Source: Sphingopyxis terrae subsp. terrae NBRC 15098
GTDB taxonomy: Bacteria > Pseudomonadota > Alphaproteobacteria > Sphingomonadales > Sphingomonadaceae
DNA length: 64,000 nt
Reading direction: 5' to 3'
Assembly: GCF_001598815.1 (NCBI RefSeq)
Contig: NZ_BCZQ01000012.1
Span: forward strand, 165,250 to 229,249
Shown here: positions 1 to 9,131 of the stretch, piece after piece
Layout: every line of letters begins with the position of its first letter
Position numbering within the stretch: position 1 is the first letter of the stretch
Program-made: the position numbers and the translations under genes
The notes under the pieces: model-generated
The model's database searches: none
Seen by the model: the letters and a program-made list of their open reading frames with translations, nothing else
What the model was told of the DNA's origin: nothing

Positions 1-1
1 T

Positions 2-355
2 TATCGGGTCGCCGACAATCTGGTGATCGACCGCCGCCGCTCGGCGCAGCGCCGCGAGCGGCGCGACGATGCGTGGAGCGCGCTGGCAACGGGCGACGCG
101 GGCGAGGCGTCGCCAGCCCCCTCGGCCGAGCGCGCGGCGATCGCGAAGAGCGAGCTGGCGCGCGTCGCGGCGCTGTTCGACGAACTGGGCGAGCCGACCA
201 CCGGCATCTTCCGCAGCTACCGCATCGAGGGCACGCCGCAGCGCGACATAGCCGCGCATTTCGGCCTCAGCCTGAGCGCTGTCGAAAAACATCTACAAAA
301 GGCCTACAAGGCCGTATTGCAATTACGTGACAAACTCGATGCGGAAAATGACTGA
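2..355 (+). CDS. ECF (FecI-type) RNA polymerase sigma factor, 5'-truncated by the window edge
   Basis: The reading frame is open from base 2, so only the C-terminal ~117 residues are present. The first residues (YRVADNLVIDRRR) look like the end of sigma region 2 of FecI-type factors. The last ~50 residues form a region 4 helix-turn-helix, with QRDIAAHFGLSLSAVEKHL as the -35 recognition part. FecI factors direct transcription of TonB-dependent uptake genes after a signal relayed by FecR. The following fecR and receptor genes fit that arrangement. The call is firm for the family; the regulon is inferred from neighbours. Confidence 0.9.
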   Translation, partial: YRVADNLVIDRRRSAQRRERRDDAWSALATGDAGEASPAPSAERAAIAKSELARVAALFDELGEPTTGIFRSYRIEGTPQRDIAAHFGLSLSAVEKHLQKAYKAVLQLRDKLDAEND

Positions 356-359
356 CCAG

Positions 360-387
360 ACCGTCCTAGCTGCGAAGGGACGGTTTT
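360..387 (+). promoter_or_regulatory. Hairpin with T-tract between sigma and anti-sigma genes
   Basis: ACCGTCC (360-366) pairs perfectly with GGACGGT (378-384) across an 11-nt loop, and TTTT follows at 384-387. The right arm overlaps the purine run (AAGGGA, 375-380) that would serve as ribosome binding site for the ATG at 392. It could be a weak attenuator or a Shine-Dalgarno mask that lowers FecR relative to the sigma factor. This is inference from sequence only. Confidence 0.45.
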
Positions 388-391
388 ACGC

Positions 392-1327
392 ATGGCAAAC
401 GGCATGACAGAGCAGGAGGCGGTGGGCTGGTTCGTCCGGCAGCGCGATCCCGCGCTTGCCGATTGGCCTGCCTTCACCGCGTGGCTGGAGGCCGATCCTG
501 CGCACGCCGCCGCCTATGACCGGGTGGCGATCGCCGATGCGGCGATGACCGAGGCCCTCGCCGCGCGGCCCTTGGTCGCGGATCGCCCGGACGCCGCGCC
601 CGCCAACGACAACGCCCCCGGATTCTTCCGCCGCTATGGTGCCGTTGCCGCCGCGCTGCTCGTCGCCGTAAGTGCGTGGCCGGTCTATCGCGTCGCAGTG
701 CCGACCTATGCGGTCGAGACCGCGCTCGGCGAGCAGCGCAGCGTGACGCTGGACGACGGAACGGTGATCGACCTCAACGGCGGAACGCGCGTGACGCTCG
801 ACCGCCGCAATCCGCGCATCGCGACGCTCGAAGGCGGTGAGGCGGTGTTCCGCGTCACCCACGATCCCACCGATCCCTTCACCGTCGTGTCGGGCGACAT
901 GCGACTGCGCGATGTCGGCACGGTCTTCAACGTCGCGCGCGAGGACGGACGTGCCGAAGTGAGCGTGGCCGAAGGTGCGGTGATGTTCGATCCCGATCGC
1001 GCGGCCCTGCTGCTGCGCGCGGGGCAGCGGCTGCACATCGCGCATAGCGGCGCGGCGCCGGTCGTCACCCGCGTCGATCCCGCGACAGTGGCCGGGTGGA
1101 AGACGGGCCGCCTCGATTTCACCGCGGCGCCGCTGTCGGACATCGCGCCCGACCTGTCGCGCGCGCTTGGCGCCCCGATCGCCGTCGATCCCGCCATCGC
1201 CGATCGCACCTTTACGGGCACGATCCTGATCGACGGCAAGGATAAGGCCGCTATAGAAAAGATCGCGATCCTGATGGGCGTTTCGGCCCGCAAGGTCGGC
1301 GAGGAGTGGCGACTGACCGCGAACTGA
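392..1327 (+). CDS. FecR-family anti-sigma factor / transmembrane signal transducer
   Basis: A 311-aa protein with the usual FecR order: an N-terminal cytoplasmic DUF4880-like segment (residues ~5-50, with WFVRQRDP and WLEADPAHAAAYDRV), one membrane segment (~83-98), a periplasmic FecR domain (~108-200), and a C-terminal STN-like part that contacts the receptor's N-terminal domain. It should hold the upstream sigma factor and release it when the receptor is loaded. The ATG at 392 was chosen; 404 is a second in-frame ATG. Its stop overlaps the receptor ATG (TGATG), so the two are translationally coupled. Confidence 0.93.
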   Translation: MANGMTEQEAVGWFVRQRDPALADWPAFTAWLEADPAHAAAYDRVAIADAAMTEALAARPLVADRPDAAPANDNAPGFFRRYGAVAAALLVAVSAWPVYRVAVPTYAVETALGEQRSVTLDDGTVIDLNGGTRVTLDRRNPRIATLEGGEAVFRVTHDPTDPFTVVSGDMRLRDVGTVFNVAREDGRAEVSVAEGAVMFDPDRAALLLRAGQRLHIAHSGAAPVVTRVDPATVAGWKTGRLDFTAAPLSDIAPDLSRALGAPIAVDPAIADRTFTGTILIDGKDKAAIEKIAILMGVSARKVGEEWRLTAN

Positions 1328-3699
1328 TGGTGCAGCGTTACAGGCAATGGGCGGCGGCCAGCCTCGTGGCGGCTCTGGCCCCCGCGTCGGTCCATGCCGC
1401 CGAGACGCATCGCTTTGCCATCGCTGCCGGCCGGCTCGACCAGGCGATTCTTGAACTCGGGCGCCAGGGCGGCGTCAGTGTCGCGCTTGCCGATCCCGCG
1501 ATGGGCGAGATCCGCGTGCGCCGCGTCGCCGGCACGATGGACGCCGAAACCGCGCTTGCGCGGCTGCTGCGCGGCACCGGGCTAGGCGTGACCATCATCG
1601 ACGCGCGCAGCTTTCGCATCGTGCGCGTCCCCGTTCGGGGGCGCCCGGCACCGCCGCCGCGCCGCCCGGCGCCGCCCCCCGCAGCCCCGCGCCGGGCCGA
1701 CCCTGCGCCGCCCGAAGAGATTATCGTCACGGCCAGCAAGCGCGACACCTCGCTCGCCGACTATCCCGCTGCAGTCACGGTGATGCGCCTCGATGACAGT
1801 TTCGCGGGCGCGCCCGGGCAGCATGGTTCGGACGTCATCGTGCGCCAGCTTCCCTCGGTCAATTCGACCAACCTCGGCCCCGGCCGCAACAAACTGTTCA
1901 TTCGCGGCGTCGCCGATTCAAGCTTCACCGGCCCGACGCAGGCGACGGTGGGGCAATATTTCGGCTACGCGCGGCTCAACTATAACGCGCCCGATCCCGA
2001 CATCGCGCTCTATGACATCGACAAGATCGAGGTGCTGGAAGGGCCGCAGGGAACGCTTTACGGCGCCGGGTCGCTCGGCGGCATCATCCGCATCGATCCG
2101 GCAAAGCCCGACAGCGGCGGTTTCGCGGCGCGCATGCAAGCGGGCTATGCACTGACCCAGCATGGCGCCGACAGCCACGATGCGGCGGCGACGCTCAACC
2201 TGCCGCTGTTGACCGACCGTGCCGCGCTGCGTGTCGTCGGCTATCATCGCATCGACGGCGGCTATATCGACGACAGCGCCCGCGGGCTCAGCGACGTCAA
2301 CCGCAGCCGCATCTTCGGCGGGCGCGCGGCGCTGCGTGTGACACCCGGCGACGGCTGGACGATCGATGCGGGCTGGGTGCGGCAAGACATACAGACGCGC
2401 GACGGTCAATATTCGGAGGCCGGGCTGCCCGACCTGACGCGGCAGAGCCTGATCGCGCAGCCCTTCGACAATGATTATTCGCTGCTTTACGCGACGGTCG
2501 AAAAAAGCTGGGGTCCGCTGGTGCTGCGATCGACCGGTGCGATCGTGTCGCACGATCTGGCGAACCGCTTCGATGCGTCGGCGCTCGGCGGCGGGAACCC
2601 CTTGGCCTTTACGCAGGATATTGGGATCCGCCAGCACGCCAATGAAACCACGCTGTCGCGGCAGGGCGCGCACGGGCATGGCTGGATCGCGGGGATCAGC
2701 ATCACCGACGGGAAGGACCGGACCCGGCGCGCGCTCGGCGACCCCGCCGCGCCCGCCCCGATCGCCGATATTCTGAACGAGCGCAGCGAGGTTGCGCTGT
2801 TCGGCGAATGGACCTTCGGCCTCGCGCCGCGGCTCAGCGCCAGCCTTGGCGGCCGCTATGCCCATACGCGCTTTTCGGGCGAACTGATCGATCCTGCAAA
2901 CCCGAACCCGCCTGAACCGCGTCGCGCCGTCGACTATTTCGTGCCCGCTGTGGCGCTGCGCTGGAAACCGGGGGGCGGCTGGCTGATCTACGGACGCTAT
3001 CAGGAGGGATTCCGGCCCGGCGGCTTGACGGTGAGCAGCCCGGGAAGCGCGGTCGCCTTCCAGTCGGACACCATCGCGACGTTCGAACTCGGCGCGCGGC
3101 GGGGGGCGCCCGATCATGATCCGCTCAGCGTGGCGCTGTCGGGCTCCTACGCGCGCTGGGAATCGATTCAGGCCGATCTCGTCGATGCGCAGGGTTTTCC
3201 CTACACGGACAATATCGGCAATGGTTCGATTCTCGGATTCAGCGCGTCTGCGACGTGGAACGCCACCCCGTCGCTGCGCCTCGACGGCAGCGCCTTTCTC
3301 AACCACAGCAGCCTGACCCAAGCCGCACCGGCCTATGCGCGGGCGGAGGACAATGATCTGCCCAATATCGCGCAGTGGGGCGCGCGGGTGGGCGCGCGCT
3401 GGGTGCAGAGCGTCGGCGCCGATGCCCGCCTGTCGATTGCCGCCGATGCGCGCTATGTCGGCAAATCCTATCTCGGCGTCGGCAATCTGCTCGACATCAG
3501 CCAGGGCCGCTATGTCGACACGGCTCTGAACCTGCGTCTCGAGCGCGGGCGTTTCGGCTTTGCGCTAGGTGTCACGAACCTGTTCAACGCCGATCGTAAC
3601 CGCTTTTCCTATGGGAACCCCTTCACCGTGGTCGCCGGTCGGCAGGAAACGCCGCTGCGGCCCCGCACCGTCAGGATTGGCCTGGATGCAGCCTTTTGA
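1327..3699 (+). CDS. TonB-dependent receptor with N-terminal STN signalling domain
   Basis: A 790-aa outer-membrane receptor. Residues 1-24 are a Sec signal peptide ending VHA-AE. Residues ~28-98 form the STN domain used for FecIR signalling. A proline-rich linker (~105-130) leads to a TonB-box-like EIIVTA (131-136) and a plug domain containing NKLFIRGV and GPQGTLYGAGSLGG. The rest is a barrel with a terminal phenylalanine. The STN domain plus the preceding sigma/FecR pair indicate a transducing receptor. Substrate is unknown; a siderophore or heme-like iron source is typical. A GTG at 1306 in frame is possible, but the ATG overlapping the fecR stop gives the signal peptide directly. Confidence 0.93.
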   Translation: MVQRYRQWAAASLVAALAPASVHAAETHRFAIAAGRLDQAILELGRQGGVSVALADPAMGEIRVRRVAGTMDAETALARLLRGTGLGVTIIDARSFRIVRVPVRGRPAPPPRRPAPPPAAPRRADPAPPEEIIVTASKRDTSLADYPAAVTVMRLDDSFAGAPGQHGSDVIVRQLPSVNSTNLGPGRNKLFIRGVADSSFTGPTQATVGQYFGYARLNYNAPDPDIALYDIDKIEVLEGPQGTLYGAGSLGGIIRIDPAKPDSGGFAARMQAGYALTQHGADSHDAAATLNLPLLTDRAALRVVGYHRIDGGYIDDSARGLSDVNRSRIFGGRAALRVTPGDGWTIDAGWVRQDIQTRDGQYSEAGLPDLTRQSLIAQPFDNDYSLLYATVEKSWGPLVLRSTGAIVSHDLANRFDASALGGGNPLAFTQDIGIRQHANETTLSRQGAHGHGWIAGISITDGKDRTRRALGDPAAPAPIADILNERSEVALFGEWTFGLAPRLSASLGGRYAHTRFSGELIDPANPNPPEPRRAVDYFVPAVALRWKPGGGWLIYGRYQEGFRPGGLTVSSPGSAVAFQSDTIATFELGARRGAPDHDPLSVALSGSYARWESIQADLVDAQGFPYTDNIGNGSILGFSASATWNATPSLRLDGSAFLNHSSLTQAAPAYARAEDNDLPNIAQWGARVGARWVQSVGADARLSIAADARYVGKSYLGVGNLLDISQGRYVDTALNLRLERGRFGFALGVTNLFNADRNRFSYGNPFTVVAGRQETPLRPRTVRIGLDAAF

Positions 3700-3827
3700 A
3701 CGGCGGTTCAGCCGCGCGCGGCGGCGGCGCCTTTGCGGGCGCGGCGCGGGTGCGAGGCGCCTTGTCCGCGTTGCGGCTGCCCCAGACGAGCAAGCGATAG
3801 ACCATCGCCATCAAGGACATGTCAGTC

Positions 3828-4628
3828 ATGCGGCCCTCCGATAAATCCTCGCGCAAATTCCTGGCCTCGATCCACGACGTCAGCCCGCGCTTCGCCGACG
3901 AGGTCGATCGCCTGCTCGACCAACTCGTCCGCCACCTTGGCGGGCCGAAGCTGGCGATGCTGGTCGTTCCCGATCATTGGGACAGCGCGCCGATCGCCGA
4001 GGACCGGGGCTTTCAGAGCCGCCTGCGCGGCTGGGCCGACGCGGGCGTTGAAATGTTCGTCCACGGCTGGGCGCATCGCGACGACAGCCGGCACAGCGGC
4101 GCGCTCGACGGTTTCCGCGCGCGCCACATGACGGCGGGCGAGGGCGAGTTCCTCGGCCTTGACCACGCCACTGCGTTGGCGCGGATGACGGCGGCCAAGA
4201 AACTGGTTGAGGACGTGACAGGGGTTGCCGCAACCGGTTTCATCGCGCCCGCGTGGCTCTACGGAGCTGGGGCTCTGTCCGCTTTGCCACAGGCCGGATT
4301 TACGATGGCCGAGGATCATATGAAGGTGTGGAATCCGCAAACCGGCGCGGTGCTCGCGCGCGGTCCGGTCATCACCTGGGCAAGCCGCAGCAGGGCGCGG
4401 ATCGCCAGTTCCTTGTTGTTTTCTGCGCTCGCGCGGCATGCGCTGAAACCGATGCGCGACGTGCGCGTCGCGGTGCATCCGGGCGATGCGCACGTGCCCA
4501 GCCTTGTGGCCAGCATCGACAAATGCTGTGCCGCGCTGCTCGCGGGGCGCCGGGTCGCGCGCTATGCGGATCTCGCGGCCGATCATGCCGCCACTCGCGA
4601 CGAACGCGCGGCGATTAGCGCGTCATAA
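3828..4628 (+). CDS. Predicted polysaccharide deacetylase (DUF2334 family)
   Basis: A 266-aa protein of the DUF2334 branch of the NodB/polysaccharide deacetylase fold. Visible motifs are SIHDVSP (metal-binding Asp) near residue 15, EMFVHGWAHR (His pair), and FIAPAWLYG, the APxW strand typical of this family. It probably removes acetyl groups from a sugar in a surface glycan or glycolipid. An ATG at 3819 has only 1 nt from AAGGA, while 3828 has 10 nt, so 3828 was chosen. The 3' end overlaps the convergent glycosyltransferase gene by 46 bp. Substrate cannot be read from sequence. Confidence 0.8.
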   Translation: MRPSDKSSRKFLASIHDVSPRFADEVDRLLDQLVRHLGGPKLAMLVVPDHWDSAPIAEDRGFQSRLRGWADAGVEMFVHGWAHRDDSRHSGALDGFRARHMTAGEGEFLGLDHATALARMTAAKKLVEDVTGVAATGFIAPAWLYGAGALSALPQAGFTMAEDHMKVWNPQTGAVLARGPVITWASRSRARIASSLLFSALARHALKPMRDVRVAVHPGDAHVPSLVASIDKCCAALLAGRRVARYADLAADHAATRDERAAISAS

Positions 4629-5764
4629 TGGCGGAGCAGGTCCGCGACATGGTCGCGGTCCGATCGGACGGCGATGGCGGCACGGCGCGCCGCCTGACGG
4701 ACCGCCGCGCGATCGCGCGCGCAGAAACGGGCGATGGCCTGCGTCGCCGCCGCGGCATCGCGTGCGGCATAGGTTTCCGCAAATTCCGGGCGCGCGATCT
4801 CGGCACAGCCGCCTTCGTCGGGGACGATCAGCGGCAGGCCCGACGCCAGCGCCTCCGACGCCACCAAGCCGAAGGTTTCGCCTTCGCACCCGTGGATCAG
4901 CGCGTCGCAGCTCGCCATCAATGCGGCCAGTTGCGGCCGGTCGTAGATTGGCTGGAACATGCGGATATGGGGATTGCCGCCGACCTGCTTGCGCAGCGCG
5001 GCGCTCGCCGGTCCCTTGCCGATCAGGATCAGGCCGACGGGTTCGCGGGCGGCGGCGGCCTGCACCGCGTCGATCACCATGTCCCACCGCTTTTCGCCAT
5101 GGTGCCGCCCGATGCCGAGCAGCAGGGTGGCGCTTTCGGGAAGGTCGCATTGCGCCAGCAGGTCGGCGCGCAGGCTGGCATCGCGCAGGGTCGGTGAAAA
5201 GGCGGCGCGATCGATGCCCAGCGCGATGCAATGCGCCGGACCGATGTGGCGGTCGCTCAGCCGCTTGCCCAGCGAATCGCCGCAGACCACCAGACTATCG
5301 AACAGCGGCATCGCGCGGCGCAGGTAGCGATTGAACCATTCGAAGGCGGCGTCGATCTTTTCGCGCGAGGCGATCCGCCCGAACCAGCGCTGCGGATAGG
5401 ATACGACCGGGTCGCTGTGCAGGAAAAAGACCTTCGCGGCGGCGCCGGCCCATTTTCCGACGATCCACGCGGGGCGCCAGGGCGAAGAGGCTTCGACGAC
5501 ATCGGGGTGCAACCGGTCGAGCCAGGCATGGATCGGCGCCGCATCCCAGAACATGCGGTAATTAGCGTCGAACGGCAGCGGCGGCGCCTTGACCCAGATG
5601 ATCCGGCCGCCGGTTGCGCGCACTTCCTCGCGATCCTCGGCGCCGGGCGCGAGAACGATCAGTTCGTGGCCGGCTTCGGCAAGCAACTGCATCTTGCGGT
5701 CGACATAGGAGCGGATGCCGCCGCCGGTGGGGGAATAGAATTCGCAGACGTCGACGATCCGCAT
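4583..5764 (-). CDS. GT4-family glycosyltransferase
   Basis: A 393-aa GT-B enzyme. The N-terminal domain starts MRIVDVCEFYSPTGGGIRSY, a glycine-rich acceptor-side loop. The C-terminal domain carries the donor-binding stretch GCEGETFGLVASEALASGLP, with the EGETFGLV-x(2)-EALASG signature of GT4. Such enzymes use nucleotide-activated hexoses to glycosylate lipids or polysaccharides on the cytoplasmic face of the inner membrane. It is the last gene of a minus-strand run (membrane protein, DUF2141 protein, this gene) with a 4-nt gap upstream. Donor and acceptor are unknown. Confidence 0.88.
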   Translation of the reverse strand: MRIVDVCEFYSPTGGGIRSYVDRKMQLLAEAGHELIVLAPGAEDREEVRATGGRIIWVKAPPLPFDANYRMFWDAAPIHAWLDRLHPDVVEASSPWRPAWIVGKWAGAAAKVFFLHSDPVVSYPQRWFGRIASREKIDAAFEWFNRYLRRAMPLFDSLVVCGDSLGKRLSDRHIGPAHCIALGIDRAAFSPTLRDASLRADLLAQCDLPESATLLLGIGRHHGEKRWDMVIDAVQAAAAREPVGLILIGKGPASAALRKQVGGNPHIRMFQPIYDRPQLAALMASCDALIHGCEGETFGLVASEALASGLPLIVPDEGGCAEIARPEFAETYAARDAAAATQAIARFCARDRAAVRQAARRAAIAVRSDRDHVADLLRHYDALIAARSSRVAA

Positions 5765-5768
5765 CGCC

Positions 5769-6305
5769 TCAATCCTTCTTGACCGGCGAAAAGCCCAGGC
5801 CGTGGAAATAATTCATCATCACGTGCATTTCCGTGACACCGCTACCCAGCGTCACCGCGGCTTTTGCCGATTTGGGTTTGCTCCACCCCAATTTGGGATT
5901 GCCGGGAAAGCCGACGCCGTCGGAGGAAAAGCTGAACTTGTGCTTGCCGTCGCGGTCGTGGATCATCGCGAAGCTGTAGCGGCCGGGCCGCGGCGCCCGG
6001 ATGCACACCGCGACCGGACCGGCGGCGGGGGCGGCAAATTCGATGCGGCGGAAATCCTTGCCCGCTTTCTGAAGGACGAAATCATCCTCCAGAAAATCCT
6101 TGTCGTTGCTCGGGAAAAGCTCGACGCGAATGCGTCCCTTGCGGTCCTTCAGCCCGTCGAGCCAGACGAGCAGCGCCGGCGTTGTCGAACCCGCGGCGCA
6201 GGCGGGCGCGTCGCCATAGACCGCGGCGCGTGCGGACGGCACCATTGCGGCTGAAGCCAGCATGGCGGCGGCGAGGGCAGGGAAGCGGAAGCGGAAGCGG
6301 GTCAT
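5769..6305 (-). CDS. Secreted DUF2141 protein
   Basis: A 178-aa protein with a signal peptide (~residues 1-27, MTRFRFRFPALAAAML then a cleavage-like ARA-AV) followed by a DUF2141 beta-sandwich: KGRIRVELFPSN, VAVCIRAPRPGRYSFAMIHDRDG, and GVGFPGNPKLGWSKPK with the GfsnnP-like segment of the family. Its ATG overlaps the stop of the upstream membrane-protein gene. DUF2141 proteins have no settled function; they often sit beside cell-envelope lipid or glycan genes, as here. Confidence 0.85.
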   Translation of the reverse strand: MTRFRFRFPALAAAMLASAAMVPSARAAVYGDAPACAAGSTTPALLVWLDGLKDRKGRIRVELFPSNDKDFLEDDFVLQKAGKDFRRIEFAAPAAGPVAVCIRAPRPGRYSFAMIHDRDGKHKFSFSSDGVGFPGNPKLGWSKPKSAKAAVTLGSGVTEMHVMMNYFHGLGFSPVKKD

Positions 6306-7225
6306 GCGGCCGCTCCCTTGCGCAGCGGCAGCCATGTCAGTGCAAAGACGATGACGTGGCAGAGCAGGGTCAGCGCGACCGTCAGTGCCACGAGCCGCGT
6401 CACCGCGGCGTCGTTGCCGACCAGAAAGACCGCCAGATTGGCAAAGACGATGTCCTTGTTGGGGACGAGCGGCAGGCGCGCGACGAGTTGGCGTCCCGTC
6501 ACGAGCAGCATCCAGAGCGCGAGCGGCACGAGCGGCAGCGCGAGATGCCAGCACAGCGCGAGCAGCCCGGTGTAGGCGATGGTGCGGACGAGGTGGACCA
6601 GGAACACCCAGCGTAGTTCACTCGCAGGAAGCGAGAACAGGCGGCCGCGGAAAAGCAGGATGGCGAGCGACAGGGCGAGCATGACCCCTACCGACCCCAG
6701 GATCGGGCGGATATGCTCCGCGGGCAGCAGCGAATAGGCGAAGGGCGTGGCGATGGCGAGCAGTGCCAGCGTGAAGATGTTGCCGACGACCGCCGACAGG
6801 ATGCTGACATCCTTGATCGCCGCGAAAGGCGCCGCGATCATGTTGAGCCGGGTCCGCGCCCAAGCGTAGAAATAGGCTTCCCCCGAATAGCCGAGCAAAA
6901 TCTCGTTCGCGACCAGCTTGCGCAGGATCGGCACGATGCCCGACAGCGGCAGGCCCCACAGCCGCCGGAAAATCACCAGATCGGACAGCGGCTGCACCGC
7001 ATAGATGGCAAGGAAGACCAAGTAGAAAAGCGGGTTGGTGGGCAGCGCCTCATGCAGCGCGGCCAGTCCGCCGCCCAGAAGCTCGCGCATCAGTCCGGCG
7101 AGCAGCGCCAGGCTGAGCAGGCCGCTGAGCAGCGCCGGCCAGCGGCTGCGGATCGGTGTCAGCGGCTCGAGTGCGGCGAGGGGGGGCGTCGGTGTGGGGG
7201 CTGTGGCAACCGTCAATCCGTTCAC
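6302..7225 (-). CDS. Polytopic inner-membrane protein, function unknown
   Basis: A 307-aa protein starting at a GTG, with about seven to eight hydrophobic segments (first at ~residues 30-48, last near 280-300). The topology resembles the flippase-like domain seen in lysylphosphatidylglycerol synthase/UPF0104 proteins, but no diagnostic motif was identified. It heads the minus-strand set with the DUF2141 protein and the GT4 enzyme, so a role in moving or modifying a glycolipid is plausible. Function is not assigned. Confidence 0.75.
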   Translation of the reverse strand: MNGLTVATAPTPTPPLAALEPLTPIRSRWPALLSGLLSLALLAGLMRELLGGGLAALHEALPTNPLFYLVFLAIYAVQPLSDLVIFRRLWGLPLSGIVPILRKLVANEILLGYSGEAYFYAWARTRLNMIAAPFAAIKDVSILSAVVGNIFTLALLAIATPFAYSLLPAEHIRPILGSVGVMLALSLAILLFRGRLFSLPASELRWVFLVHLVRTIAYTGLLALCWHLALPLVPLALWMLLVTGRQLVARLPLVPNKDIVFANLAVFLVGNDAAVTRLVALTVALTLLCHVIVFALTWLPLRKGAAA

Positions 7226-7395
7226 GCTTTTATCCCGTTAGTATCGTTTCCAGCGATTTTTCGCTTCTTCAGCTTCAGACGCCGCGGCGCGGCCGATCCC
7301 GCATCGGCGCGTGCGGAAAATCAGCGCGCGCGGCGTCTTGTCGATGGAAGGGCGTCCGATGCGGGCGCCGGTGTGGCATCGGGAAGGCCAGCGGC

Positions 7396-8610
7396 GTGGC
7401 GCGAGCGCAGCACATCGTCATCATTTTTCATGATTTTTCGTTCGGTGGGACCGAGGTGATCGCGCTGCGGCTGGCGCGCGAATGGGTGGCGCAGGGGCGC
7501 CGCGTCACATTGCTTTGCGGCACATTCGATGGTCCGCTGCGCTCCGCCGTGCCGCGCGGGGTACACACCGAACGCCTCGAACCCGAAATCCCCAGAACGC
7601 CGCTTTCGCGCCTGCGCCTGCGGCGTGCGCTGTCGGCGGCGATCGCTCGCCTGCGGCCGGACGTCGTCTTTCTGCCGGGCAATTTTCATCATGTGCTGGC
7701 TGGCGCGGTGCGCGATCTGCCGCGGCGACCGAAGGTCGTGGCGAAGATCAGCAATCCGCTGGCGCCCTCAGCGGTTCCGGCGCTACGCGCGCTGCTTGCG
7801 CGGGCCTTTCGGTGGGCGGCGCGCGATGTCGACTGGTTCGCCGCCATGTCCACCGGGCTTGCCGACGACGTGCGTGCGCTGACGGGACGCGCGGACGTCA
7901 GCGTGATCTTCGATCCCAATATCGACACGATCATCAATTTGCCGGACGCGAGGAAGGTGCCGGGTACCGGGCCGCTGCATCTGCTGGCGGCGGGGCGACT
8001 CGTCGAGCAGAAGGATTTCGGCCTCGCGGTTCGAATCGTCGCCGAACTGGCCAAGCGCCGCGACGTGCGGCTGACCATTGCGGGCGATGGGCCCGACGCG
8101 CCGCGGCTGGCGCGGCTGGCGCGGCGCTTGGGCGTTGCGGACCGGATCGCGCTTCCGGGGCGCTTGGCATCGATCGGGCCGGCGCTCGACCATGCCGACC
8201 TGCTGCTGATTACCTCGCGCTACGAAGGAGGGCCTGCCGTTGCGGTCGAAGCGCTCGAACGCGGCGTTCCGGTTATCGCCACCGACTGTTCGCACTTCCT
8301 GCGTGATTTGCTCGCGGACGGTGATTGCGGCGCGATCGTCCCCAGCCGCGAACCGGCGGCGATTGCCGAGGCGATGCTCGAATGGATCGACCGGCAGGAT
8401 CGTCGGCCCTTTTCTCCGGCGGTCGTTACCGAGCCTTTCGGCACGGCCTTTGCGGCGCGCCGCTATCTCGATCTCTTCGACCGTCTGGCCGGGGAGGGCG
8501 GTTGCGCTAGGTCGGTCAGCAGGTCAACGCCGCCGCAAACAGGCAGCGAAAACGCTCGACGCACTCGGCCCCTTCTTCGGCATCGAGCTCGAAATTATCG
8601 ACCTTCATGA
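7396..8610 (+). CDS. GT4-family glycosyltransferase, second copy
   Basis: A 404-aa GT-B enzyme. The N-terminus (IVIIFHDFSFGGTEVIALRL) holds the GGTE acceptor loop. Mid-protein GPLHLLAAGRLVEQKDF is the start of the donor domain, and SRYEGGPAVAVEALERGVP is the EG-x(2)-VAVEAL donor-sugar signature. The GTG at 7396 is the only start that begins the first beta strand correctly; no in-frame ATG lies nearby. The final ~30 residues run antisense over the 3' end of the tetR gene and look unlike family members, so this tail may be non-essential. It is divergent from the membrane-protein operon and probably belongs to the same pathway. Confidence 0.85.
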   Translation: MARAQHIVIIFHDFSFGGTEVIALRLAREWVAQGRRVTLLCGTFDGPLRSAVPRGVHTERLEPEIPRTPLSRLRLRRALSAAIARLRPDVVFLPGNFHHVLAGAVRDLPRRPKVVAKISNPLAPSAVPALRALLARAFRWAARDVDWFAAMSTGLADDVRALTGRADVSVIFDPNIDTIINLPDARKVPGTGPLHLLAAGRLVEQKDFGLAVRIVAELAKRRDVRLTIAGDGPDAPRLARLARRLGVADRIALPGRLASIGPALDHADLLLITSRYEGGPAVAVEALERGVPVIATDCSHFLRDLLADGDCGAIVPSREPAAIAEAMLEWIDRQDRRPFSPAVVTEPFGTAFAARRYLDLFDRLAGEGGCARSVSRSTPPQTGSENARRTRPLLRHRARNYRPS

Positions 8611-9112
8611 TCGTCCGCAGGACGCCGACGCCCATCAGGATCGCCAGCAGCATATTGGCGCGCATCTCGCCCTGATCGCCGCCGATCGTTCCGGCGAGCG
8701 GCTCCAGAACGTCGCGGTTGACCAGTTCGCGGATGATATCGCCCGCCTTGGGAGACGAGGCCGAGCGCAGCATGATGACGAACATCTCCATGCGATGATG
8801 GCGGTCGGCGTCATCGTCTTCGGCGACGAGTTGCGCCAGAAAACCGGGCAATTCGTCGATGCTTTTGGGCTCGCGGAACAGATGCGGCTTTGCTTCGTCG
8901 CTGACGACTTCGCGGAACAGGCCTTCCTTGCCGCCGAAATAGCGGCTGATCAGCGCGACATCGACCCCGGCATCGCCCGCAATGTCGCGCAGTCCGACAT
9001 TCTCATACGCCTCACGCAGAAAGCGTTGGTGCGCGGCCGCCAATATAGACGCGCGGGTTGCAACGGCATCGCGCCGTTTGATGGTTGAGGTCCTCTCCAT
9101 TTTTCCGTCCAT
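8516..9112 (-). CDS. TetR/AcrR-family repressor, probable regulator of the adjacent RND pump
   Basis: A 198-aa regulator with a TetR DNA-binding domain at residues ~15-65 (TRASILAAAHQRFLREAYEN, then VGLRDIAGDAGVDVALISRYFGGKEGLF). The C-terminal helical part is a ligand/dimer domain. It is divergent from the adaptor gene of an RND pump across 134 bp that contains a palindrome, the usual AcrR/MexR-like layout. A second in-frame ATG at 9100 follows a purine-rich stretch and could be the true start. The inducer cannot be predicted. Confidence 0.9.
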   Translation of the reverse strand: MDGKMERTSTIKRRDAVATRASILAAAHQRFLREAYENVGLRDIAGDAGVDVALISRYFGGKEGLFREVVSDEAKPHLFREPKSIDELPGFLAQLVAEDDDADRHHRMEMFVIMLRSASSPKAGDIIRELVNRDVLEPLAGTIGGDQGEMRANMLLAILMGVGVLRTIMKVDNFELDAEEGAECVERFRCLFAAALTC

Positions 9113-9131
9113 AATGGTGAATGAGAATAAA

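Noticed and set aside
3671..3829. Small minus-strand frame (MTDMSLMAMVYRLLVWGSR...) between the receptor and deacetylase genes
   Set aside because: It overlaps the receptor 3' end and the deacetylase start and has no family match or ribosome site I trust; it could be real but is not supportable.
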